Source: Limnohabitans sp. (GTDB lineage Bacteria > Pseudomonadota > Gammaproteobacteria > Burkholderiales > Burkholderiaceae_C). Taken from it: a stretch of 14,170 nt of DNA. The stretch lies in assembly GCA_023260735.1 (NCBI GenBank), contig JALQUL010000143.1, positions 1 through 14,170 on the forward strand, given 5' to 3'. Both the position numbers and the translations under genes were made by a program. Of this stretch, positions 1 to 5,571 are shown piece by piece; within the stretch, counting starts at the first letter, position 1; each line of letters starts with the position of its first letter. The notes under the pieces were generated by a model. It worked only from the letters and a program-made list of their open reading frames with translations. It made no database searches and had not been told where the DNA came from.

Positions 1-2
1 TT

Positions 3-398
3 GAAAAAAGAATTAATGAATTCAATGAAAAGCCCAGAAAACGTTTTGTAGGTCCGTCAACTGTTGGTACAGCTCATGCTTTTTATTACCAAAATTTTAA
101 AAATAAAGTGGAGTCATTAGGTACTAAAAATTTTCCAAGCGTCAATGGAAAAAAACTATATGGTGAACTCACTCTCATGATTAGTATTGATAAGTTTGGT
201 CAGGTGAGTGAGTTAGATATATTGGAGTCAACTGGTGATATGGGGTTTGACAGAATGGCAATGGCGATTGTGCGTAAAGGAGCACCATACGGACAATTTA
301 CAGAATTGATGCTTAAAAAGTTTCAGGTGTTAGTGGTGGTTTCTCGGTTTCGTTTTACCAAAGATGAAGGCCTACAAACTACTGTTGTGGCTCAATAA
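3..398 (+). CDS. TonB-family C-terminal domain protein (5' end outside window)
   Basis: The reading frame is open to the left edge, so this is the last 131 residues of a longer gene; the internal GTG at 108 is not a real start. The visible part matches the C-terminal (periplasmic) domain of betaproteobacterial TonB-like proteins: an RKRFVGPST segment, then YYQNFKNKVESLGTKNFP, a GKKLYGELTLMISID beta strand, and a final VVVSRFRFTKD strand. TonB proteins pass proton-motive-force energy from ExbB/ExbD to outer-membrane transporters. The N-terminal anchor and proline-rich spacer would lie outside the window. aroE starts 16 bp downstream, and a tonB-aroE-mtgA order is familiar in Burkholderiales, which supports the call. 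No ExbBD or receptor gene is visible, so the partner system is unknown. It could instead be a TonB-like paralogue with another role. Confidence 0.8.
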   Translation, partial: EKRINEFNEKPRKRFVGPSTVGTAHAFYYQNFKNKVESLGTKNFPSVNGKKLYGELTLMISIDKFGQVSELDILESTGDMGFDRMAMAIVRKGAPYGQFTELMLKKFQVLVVVSRFRFTKDEGLQTTVVAQ

Positions 399-414
399 AA
401 TAAAAATTTAATTT

Positions 415-1281
415 ATGGATTATTACGGCGTTATTGGCAATCCTGTCGCTCATAGCAAATCCCCATTTATTCATGAAAGATTTGCACAATTAACTCAACA
501 AGAATTAATTTATGAAAAAATAGAGTGCCCAATTGGACAATTCAAGGAAAAAATTGAATATCTTCAATCGACCTATCGACCTGCCTTGTTCAATAGCCTT
601 AATCAAAATGCTAGTCTATTCAAGGGTTGTAATGTCACGATTCCATTTAAGCAAGATGCTTTTAATTTAGCTACTAAGCATAGCCCCAGAGCATTATTGG
701 CACAAGCTTGCAACACCTTAAAGTTTGAAGAGGGTCACATCATCGCTGACAATACCGATGGTCTAGGCTTGATTCGAGATATTGAAATCAACGCGAAATT
801 TCCTATTAAAGGGAAAAAGGTGTTGCTGTTAGGTGCGGGTGGTGCTGCTGCTGGCGCATTAGGCCCTCTGATTGAGGCCATGCCATTACAAATTACGATT
901 GCGAATCGAACTGTCGCTAAAGCCGAGCATTTGTGTATGACACACACACCATTAGCTAAGTTACACCAAGTTCAACTGCTGGCAAGCTCTATTAATGCAG
1001 TTGGTGATGCCTATGACTTATTAATTAATGCGACAGCGAGTAGTTTGGCAGGTGTGCAAGTGCCCGTTAATGATAGCGTTTTGTCGCCACAAGCATTAGG
1101 TTATGACATGATGTATGGACCTAATGCCCAAGCTTTTTTAGAGTGGGTAGAGTTACATGGTGGCATTGCTCGAGACGGCTTAGGAATGCTGGTCGAGCAA
1201 GCCGCAGAAGCATTTTATATTTGGCGTGGCGTGAGGCCAGATTCGGCTAGAGTCTTACAAGAAATGCGTCAAAAGGTCTAA
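415..1281 (+). CDS. aroE: Shikimate dehydrogenase (NADP+)
   Basis: Cytoplasmic enzyme of the shikimate pathway that reduces 3-dehydroshikimate to shikimate with NADPH, towards chorismate and aromatic amino acids. The 288-residue product has the full set of motifs: shikimate-binding NPVAHSKSP (9-17), NVTIPFK with catalytic Lys79, NTDG with Asp115, the nucleotide-binding loop GAGGAAAG (140-147), the NADP-selective NRT (164-166), INATASSLAG (204-213), DMMYGP (231-236) and GMLVEQA with substrate-contacting Gln262. The stretch before the catalytic lysine is about 14 residues longer than in typical homologues as I recall them, around residues 52-68. The start ATG has no clear Shine-Dalgarno and follows an AT-rich 16-bp gap after the TonB-like gene, suggesting co-transcription. 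mtgA begins 5 nt after the stop. Confidence 0.96.
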   Translation: MDYYGVIGNPVAHSKSPFIHERFAQLTQQELIYEKIECPIGQFKEKIEYLQSTYRPALFNSLNQNASLFKGCNVTIPFKQDAFNLATKHSPRALLAQACNTLKFEEGHIIADNTDGLGLIRDIEINAKFPIKGKKVLLLGAGGAAAGALGPLIEAMPLQITIANRTVAKAEHLCMTHTPLAKLHQVQLLASSINAVGDAYDLLINATASSLAGVQVPVNDSVLSPQALGYDMMYGPNAQAFLEWVELHGGIARDGLGMLVEQAAEAFYIWRGVRPDSARVLQEMRQKV

Positions 1282-1286
1282 GGTAT

Positions 1287-2033
1287 ATGAAAAAAAATAG
1301 TGTCATTTCTTTTTTTGCTTTTGTGCTGGTCGGTGGCTTAGCCTTACAGTTATTTTTTATTTTAAAAATAGCCTTAATGGTAGTGATTGATCCACAGTCA
1401 AGTGCTTTTCAGCGCTCCGAAGCCTATCGAATCACGGCTGAAAACACCGGTAGTGAGTGGCGTCAAAAATGGTTGGAGTATGATGCCATCTCAGTCCATA
1501 TAAAGCGAGCCGTAATTGCCAGTGAAGATGATGAGTTTGCCACCCATGATGGTGTTCAGTGGGATGCAATTACTTCTGCTTGGGAGCGTAATGCAAAAGC
1601 CAAAGAAAAAGCTGAGCGAAGAGCCGCTAAAGTGAAAAATCCAGAGAGTGTGCCCCAACCTAAAATTTTTGGCGGCTCAACGATTACTCAACAATTAGCA
1701 AAAAATCTATTTTTATCTGGGGAACGTCATTTATTTCGTAAGGCACAAGAGCTTGTGTTAACAGTGGTATTAGAGTTATTTTTATCTAAAAAGCGTATTT
1801 TAGAAATTTATCTTAATAATGTGGAGTGGGGTGAGGGCATCTTTGGTGTAGAAGCTGCTTCTCAAACTTATTTTAAGAAAAGTGCCACTAATTTAACTCC
1901 GGCAGAAGCAGCTCGATTAGCAGTTATGTTGCCACGTCCAAAATACTTTGAAAAAAATAGAGGCTCCTCTTATTTAGTTTCTCGGACATCTACTATTTTG
2001 GCTCGTATGCCAGATGCACAATTACCCCAATAA
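1287..2033 (+). CDS. mtgA: Monofunctional biosynthetic peptidoglycan transglycosylase (GT51)
   Basis: Inner-membrane enzyme that polymerises lipid II into glycan strands without a transpeptidase domain. In 248 residues I see one N-terminal membrane segment (about 8-34) and then the GT51 motifs in order: EDDEFATHDG with catalytic Glu80, GGSTITQQLAKNLFL (129-143), RKAQE (151-155), and EIYLNNVEWG (173-182) running into GVEAAS. Residues about 99-126 form a Lys/Glu/Ala-rich charged insert before the GGSTITQQ motif, a feature I associate with Burkholderiales MtgA. A weak AAGG (1280-1283) precedes the ATG, and the 5-nt gap to aroE implies a shared transcript. The length is normal for the family and nothing looks broken. 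It ends at the 281-bp gap before the acyltransferase gene. Confidence 0.96.
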   Translation: MKKNSVISFFAFVLVGGLALQLFFILKIALMVVIDPQSSAFQRSEAYRITAENTGSEWRQKWLEYDAISVHIKRAVIASEDDEFATHDGVQWDAITSAWERNAKAKEKAERRAAKVKNPESVPQPKIFGGSTITQQLAKNLFLSGERHLFRKAQELVLTVVLELFLSKKRILEIYLNNVEWGEGIFGVEAASQTYFKKSATNLTPAEAARLAVMLPRPKYFEKNRGSSYLVSRTSTILARMPDAQLPQ

Positions 2034-2314
2034 GCAGTAAAACTTTAGGGCAAGTTGCTGCCAAGAGCGTACTAGATTGGACTACTAGGTAGGTTTTAAG
2101 ACTTATAAGCACAATCATTGTTATAGCTGAAAAAATCAACTTTTGAGACGATCCTAGTCCGTGCCATATGCACTTTTAAGCATCTTGCATTAGTTAACTC
2201 CAAACAGGAGTTCGACTGAGTGCAGGTTTTCTAAGCTTAACTATTTTATTAAGCGTATAAAGAGTTATGCTCTATGATGTTTTTGCGTAAGGCTTCTTCT
2301 ATGAATAATCAAAG
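2034..2314 (+). other. 281-bp intergenic region without a recognisable gene
   Basis: The longest non-coding stretch in the window. I find no convincing open frame on either strand and no clean tRNA. It holds three small inverted repeats: AACTCC/GGAGTT with a 5-nt loop (2196-2212), GCTTAA/TTAAGC with an 8-nt loop (2235-2254), and a 4-bp GTGC/GCAC stem (2161-2173). None is followed by a convincing T-run, so I do not call a terminator. TATAAA at 2256-2261 resembles a -10 box, but no matching -35 lies 15-18 bp upstream. An ATG at 2301 opens only a 6-codon frame. The region probably carries the transcription start for plsC, and it could hide a small RNA or a decayed gene; the sequence alone does not decide. 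Confidence 0.4.
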
Positions 2315-2315
2315 G
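2311..2315 (+). promoter_or_regulatory. Ribosome binding site deciding the plsC start
   Basis: AAAGG lies 8 nt before a TTG at 2324 but overlaps the GTG at 2315, so it can only serve the TTG. An in-frame stop at 2306-2308 rules out any start further upstream. This suggests that translation of the acyltransferase begins at 2324, giving MAKLVSW as the N-terminus, rather than at 2315. Confidence 0.5.
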
Positions 2316-2932
2316 TGTTAATCTTGGCTAAGTTAGTTTCCTGGATATTACTATTCTTTGTACGTTTATTAACGGGTACACAAGGCCGTTGGTATGGTTG
2401 CCCACCAAAATCAAATCAAAGAATTTATTTTGCCAACCATCAAAGTCACGCTGATATTGTTTTAATTTGGGGTGCTTTGCCTAAATCATTGCAAAAAATA
2501 ACGCGTGCAATTGCTGCTAAAGATTATTGGACCTCAAGTCCATTTAAGCAATGGTTAACGACCAATGTATTTAACGCAGTTTATGTTGATAGGGCCAGAG
2601 TAGGAGATCAAGACCCATTAGAGCCTTTAATTGAGGCATTAAACCAAGGTGATTCGATCATTATTTTTCCAGAAGGTACGCGTGGCTTCGAAGAAGAGCC
2701 TCAGATATTTAAAGCCGGATTATTTAATTTAGCAAGGCAATTTCCTGAGGTAGAAGTAATTCCAGTTTGGATTAATAATGTACATAGAGTAATGCCAAAA
2801 GGTGAAGTGCTGCCTGTACCAATTTTATGCTCAGTGACATTTGGTGCACCTTGCCAATTACTACCAAATGAATCGAGGGCTGATTACTTAACTAGGGCAA
2901 GAGCTGAATTAATACAATTGAAAAATGTGTAA
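2315..2932 (+). CDS. 1-acyl-sn-glycerol-3-phosphate acyltransferase family protein (PlsC-like)
   Basis: Membrane-associated glycerolipid acyltransferase, expected to transfer an acyl chain to lysophosphatidate or a related lysolipid. The four family blocks are present: NHQSHAD with the catalytic H-x4-D pair His42/Asp47, the NAVYVDRAR block (87-95), FPEGTRGF (118-125), and a late VIPVWINNV segment. An N-terminal hydrophobic stretch (about 4-20) probably anchors it. The length of about 205 residues suits the short PlsC subgroup. The start is uncertain: GTG 2315 gives 205 residues, while TTG 2324 has the better-placed Shine-Dalgarno and gives 202. The next gene, a CdsA/YnbB-like membrane protein, begins 5 nt after the stop, so the two are almost certainly co-transcribed. 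The exact acyl acceptor cannot be read from sequence, so I give no gene symbol. Confidence 0.9.
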   Translation: MLILAKLVSWILLFFVRLLTGTQGRWYGCPPKSNQRIYFANHQSHADIVLIWGALPKSLQKITRAIAAKDYWTSSPFKQWLTTNVFNAVYVDRARVGDQDPLEPLIEALNQGDSIIIFPEGTRGFEEEPQIFKAGLFNLARQFPEVEVIPVWINNVHRVMPKGEVLPVPILCSVTFGAPCQLLPNESRADYLTRARAELIQLKNV

Positions 2933-2937
2933 ATAAA

Positions 2938-3924
2938 ATGAATCAATATTTAAAAAGTTTTTCTACTGAAGCTCAAATTAATATTTTATTTGCCTTACTT
3001 TTTGGTTTTTTAACAATTTTAACCTTAGTATTGTTATATATTGATTATAGAAAAGAGTATAAAAATAAAAATAACTTATTTTTTATTCCTAATACGTTTT
3101 GGCCATTAATTCGGCAAAGTTGGGTAATGGCTATTATGTTTTGGTTAAGCTGGATTTTAGGCCATATTGGCGCCACTATTTTATTTGGTTTAGTTAGTTT
3201 TATCGTATTAAGAGAGTTTATCTCTGCATCCTCTACACACAGAGGCGATCATTATTCATTATTTATAACTTTCTTTTTAATTTGCCCTCTGCAGTTTTGG
3301 TTATCTTATGCAAAATATTTTAATTTTTTTAGTATTCTAATTCCAGTATATGTTTTTTTTACCTTACCTGTAGTAAGTGCATTTTCTAATAATAAAATTA
3401 AATTTCTTGAGAGAAATTCACAAATACAATGGGGAATAATGGTTTGTGTTTATGGTTTAAGCCATGTTCCTGCAATCTATATGTTGAACTTTCCAAATTA
3501 TCAGAATAAAAATGCGTTCTTGGTATTTTTCTTAATAGCCACGGTTCAATCTGCTTTAATATTTCAATTTATTTATAAAAAATATTTATATAGAATCAAT
3601 AGATTAGAAAATACTTTATATTCAAGAATGCGACCAGGTTTATTTTCGGTTTTAACGTGTGCTATTGGTTGTGGGCTAATGGCAGGTCTTACACCTTTTA
3701 AACCGGGGCAAGCCTTTGCGATTGGTTTAGTAACAGCCGTTTTATCCCTATTAGGTCAGTTCCTTATTAAAATTATTCAATCTCAAAATGGACTTCCTCA
3801 GTGGCAAGGTAGCGTAACCGCTACTACTGGAACTACTGGTTATTTCACAAAATTAGGTGCTTTGTGTTTTGCTGCACCTTTATTTTTTCATTCAGTACGT
3901 TGGTATTTTGATCTCACTATTTAA
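2938..3924 (+). CDS. CdsA/YnbB-like polytopic membrane protein lacking the catalytic signature
   Basis: A very hydrophobic 328-residue protein with about eight or nine membrane segments. It resembles the YnbB type of phosphatidate cytidylyltransferase: LREF (91-94), GLSHVPAI (173-180), a C-terminal LG...G...APLFFHSVRWYF (272-324), and its position directly after a PlsC-like gene. Genuine enzymes make CDP-diacylglycerol from CTP and phosphatidate. Here the signature residues are gone. The family GD becomes G273-Q274, KR becomes Q281-S282, KD becomes P287-Q288, the GHGG loop becomes a TTGTTG stretch (296-301), LDR becomes F303-T304-K305, and the upstream ES.D becomes Q204-S205-A206-L207. A canonical cytidylyltransferase activity therefore looks unlikely. 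The gene is intact but strikingly AT-rich (11 G/C in 3001-3060, 9 in 3301-3360). There is no clear Shine-Dalgarno; it may be translationally coupled to the acyltransferase. Role unknown: pseudoenzyme, partner of the acyltransferase, or a gene starting to decay. Confidence 0.75.
   Translation: MNQYLKSFSTEAQINILFALLFGFLTILTLVLLYIDYRKEYKNKNNLFFIPNTFWPLIRQSWVMAIMFWLSWILGHIGATILFGLVSFIVLREFISASSTHRGDHYSLFITFFLICPLQFWLSYAKYFNFFSILIPVYVFFTLPVVSAFSNNKIKFLERNSQIQWGIMVCVYGLSHVPAIYMLNFPNYQNKNAFLVFFLIATVQSALIFQFIYKKYLYRINRLENTLYSRMRPGLFSVLTCAIGCGLMAGLTPFKPGQAFAIGLVTAVLSLLGQFLIKIIQSQNGLPQWQGSVTATTGTTGYFTKLGALCFAAPLFFHSVRWYFDLTI
3823..3840 (+). repeat. 9-bp in-frame tandem duplication in the CdsA-like gene
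   Basis: ACTACTGGA is followed directly by ACTACTGGT, two copies differing at the last base. They encode Thr-Thr-Gly twice (residues 296-301). Removing one copy lets the protein align without gaps to the CdsA signature from the G before KD through to the final DSL-equivalent, so the duplication sits inside the loop that normally carries GHGG. Confidence 0.8.
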
Positions 3925-3946
3925 GAACTGGATTCTTGATTTTAAC

Positions 3947-3977
3947 AAGGAGGTTCACTAAGTTGGTGATTGACTAG
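3947..3977 (+). promoter_or_regulatory. Consensus Shine-Dalgarno with a 4-codon leader ORF before ruvC
   Basis: AAGGAGGT (3947-3954) is the closest match to a perfect Shine-Dalgarno in the window. Eight nucleotides later comes TTG GTG ATT GAC TAG (3963-3977), a 4-codon frame whose stop overlaps the first bases of the following terminator hairpin. It could be a true leader peptide, or the relic of a lost gene start. The ruvC start itself, 60 nt downstream of the motif, has no such site. Confidence 0.35.
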
Positions 3978-4000
3978 CCTTCATTCATAAGGCTTTTTTT
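3976..4000 (+). terminator. Rho-independent terminator or attenuator before ruvC
   Basis: AGCCTT and AAGGCT form a perfect 6-bp stem around the 7-nt loop CATTCAT, followed by a run of seven T (3994-4000). This is a classic intrinsic terminator for the plsC/CdsA-like transcript. Only 13 nt separate the T-run from the ruvC ATG, with no promoter or Shine-Dalgarno visible there, so read-through or attenuation control of ruvC is possible. Confidence 0.8.
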
Positions 4001-4013
4001 ATAAAGATTTAAT

Positions 4014-4520
4014 ATGCGAATTTTAGGAGTTGATCCTGGTTTAAGAGTGACAGGTTTTGGACTTATTGATAGACACGGGAGTAAACTTCAATACGTTGCA
4101 AGTGGGACGATTAAAACAAGTCTAGAATCGGTTGGTGACCTGCCTAGTCGTTTAAAAGTATTGCATGAAGGCGTAAGGCAGGTAATAGATACTTATGAGC
4201 CTGATGTGGCGAGTATTGAAATTATTTTTGTGAATACCAATCCGCAATCTACCTTGTTATTAGGTCAAGCTAGGGGAGCCTGTATTACAGGCTTAGTGAC
4301 CAAAGATTTACCAGTATTTGAGTACACTGCTTTGCAATTAAAAAAATCAGTAGTGGGTTATGGCCGAGCAAGTAAAACACAAATTCAAGAAATGGTGAAA
4401 AGGCTATTAAACCTACCAACATTACCAGGTCCTGATGCGGCCGATGCGCTGGGAGTAGCTATTACTCATGCGCATTCTATGCATGTGAATAAAATGCTTC
4501 AAGATCAAGCAAGGGTGTAA
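4014..4520 (+). CDS. ruvC: Crossover junction endodeoxyribonuclease RuvC
   Basis: Holliday-junction resolvase acting as a dimer with the RuvAB branch-migration motor in recombinational repair. The 168-residue product (E. coli 173) starts [16 protein letters not shown] and keeps the four acidic metal-binding residues: Asp7, Glu69 (in [20 protein letters not shown]), Asp141 and Asp144 (in PDAADALG). The [12 protein letters not shown] stretch (110-121) matches the DNA-contacting region. Neither ruvA nor ruvB follows: the next gene, lpxC, is convergent, so ruvC is separated from its usual partners. No Shine-Dalgarno precedes the ATG, and a terminator hairpin ends 13 nt upstream, which leaves its transcription start unclear. 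Confidence 0.96.
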   Translation: MRILGVDPGLRVTGFGLIDRHGSKLQYVASGTIKTSLESVGDLPSRLKVLHEGVRQVIDTYEPDVASIEIIFVNTNPQSTLLLGQARGACITGLVTKDLPVFEYTALQLKKSVVGYGRASKTQIQEMVKRLLNLPTLPGPDAADALGVAITHAHSMHVNKMLQDQARV

Positions 4521-4585
4521 TAGACAAAACTAAATTATGACTATAACTACTGCGCTTCAATAAGGGCTATTGCCGTGTAGGTGAG

Positions 4586-5509
4586 TTACCAACTATTAGG
4601 GATTTGTGAGTAACCAATAGGTGCATCTTTTATATTTTTAAAACTCACAATTTCATAACTGTCTTTGCATTTTATTAACTCTCGAATAAGCTCATTGTTG
4701 AGTGCGTGGCCAGATTTAAATGCAGTATAGGCACCCAAAATAGGTTTACCTACAATTTGTAAGTCACCCATAGCATCTAAAATTTTATGCTTGGCAAATT
4801 CGTCTTCGTAGCGCAATCCATCAGCATTAATAATTCTGTATTCATCAAGAACGATGGCATTATCAAGACCACCCCCTAGGGCTAAGCCATTTTTTCGCAT
4901 GAGCTCTACATCTTTCGTAAAGCCAAAAGTACGAGCCCTAGAAATATCTCTAATATATTGATTCTTACTTAAATCAAACTCAATTTTTTGTGAGGTAGCA
5001 TCTACAGCAGGATGAGAGAAGTCAATTTCAAAAGTGAGTTTATAGCCATGATAAGGCTCTAGCCTTGCCCATTTTAAATTATCTCCAGAACCATATGAAA
5101 CTTCGATAGTTTTGGTTACCTTAATAAATTCTTTTGGTGAGTTTTGAATGCAAATGCCAGCACTTTGTAGTAAGAAGACGAATGATGATGCCGATCCATC
5201 TAATATTGGTAGTTCTTCGGAGTTGACTTCAATGTACATATTGTCAATTCCAAGACCAGCACAAGCCGACATGAGGTGTTCAATAGTTTGAACTTTAGCA
5301 CCATTATGGCTAATGGTGGATGCCATACGAGTATCGGTTACTGCTGTGGCCGATACAGGAATATCGATAGGAGTGTTAAAGTCCACCCTTCGAAAAACAA
5401 TACCTGTTCCGATAGTCGCAGGCTTTAGGGTAATTTCAACTCTTTGACCACTGTGTAAACCAACGCCCACGGCTTTGGTTACACTTTGAATAGTTCTTTG
5501 TGCCAGCAT
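4586..5509 (-). CDS. lpxC: UDP-3-O-acyl-N-acetylglucosamine deacetylase
   Basis: Zinc-dependent cytoplasmic enzyme that removes the acetyl group from UDP-3-O-acyl-GlcNAc, the first committed step of lipid A synthesis, so the organism makes an LPS-type outer membrane. The 307 residues (E. coli 305) show QRTIQ at the N-terminus, VGLHSG (16-21), TIEHLMSA with Glu77 and zinc ligand His78, [10 protein letters not shown] (102-111), and HKILDAMGD with His241 and zinc ligand Asp245, then SGHALNN with His268. The ATG start is well fixed: an in-frame stop lies at 5525-5527, only 15 nt upstream. There is no Shine-Dalgarno. It is the last gene of the - strand dcw run, after ftsZ across a gap holding a hairpin and a tandem repeat. 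Confidence 0.97.
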   Translation of the reverse strand: MLAQRTIQSVTKAVGVGLHSGQRVEITLKPATIGTGIVFRRVDFNTPIDIPVSATAVTDTRMASTISHNGAKVQTIEHLMSACAGLGIDNMYIEVNSEELPILDGSASSFVFLLQSAGICIQNSPKEFIKVTKTIEVSYGSGDNLKWARLEPYHGYKLTFEIDFSHPAVDATSQKIEFDLSKNQYIRDISRARTFGFTKDVELMRKNGLALGGGLDNAIVLDEYRIINADGLRYEDEFAKHKILDAMGDLQIVGKPILGAYTAFKSGHALNNELIRELIKCKDSYEIVSFKNIKDAPIGYSQIPNSW

Positions 5510-5519
5510 ATTATTTGTG

Positions 5520-5541
5520 ATACATCAACAATACATCAACA
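5520..5541 (-). repeat. 11-bp perfect tandem repeat upstream of lpxC
   Basis: ATACATCAACA occurs twice head to tail on the + strand (5520-5530 and 5531-5541), reading TGTTGATGTAT twice on the coding strand. It fills the space between the ftsZ-lpxC hairpin and the lpxC start. Function unknown: a slippage duplication, or a pair of protein-binding sites in the leader. Confidence 0.85.
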
Positions 5542-5564
5542 CAAGGACCCTATATGTGTCCTTG
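5542..5564 (-). promoter_or_regulatory. Intercistronic hairpin between ftsZ and lpxC
   Basis: CAAGGAC and GTCCTTG form a perfect 7-bp stem with a 9-nt loop, starting 7 nt beyond the ftsZ stop codon. On the transcribed strand it is followed by TGTTGATG rather than a T-run, so it is not a standard terminator. It may instead stabilise or process the ftsZ transcript, or partially attenuate lpxC. Confidence 0.55.
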
Positions 5565-5571
5565 GTTGAGC

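Noticed and set aside
2207..2222. GAGTTCGACT resembling a tRNA or tmRNA T-arm
   Set aside because: The flanking bases do not form the 5-bp T stem, and no acceptor stem, anticodon arm or CCA is present around it.
2256..2261. TATAAA as a plsC promoter -10
   Set aside because: No acceptable -35 at 15-18 bp spacing; mentioned only in the intergenic description.
4558..4572. CAATA/TATTG hairpin between ruvC and lpxC as a bidirectional terminator
   Set aside because: The 5-bp stem is mostly A/T with a 5-nt loop and has no T-run on either side; too weak to call.
5509..5540. TTGATG-N18-AATAAT promoter-like pair in the lpxC leader
   Set aside because: The -10 would touch the lpxC ATG, putting the transcription start inside the coding sequence; it is also made from the tandem repeat and AT-rich bases.
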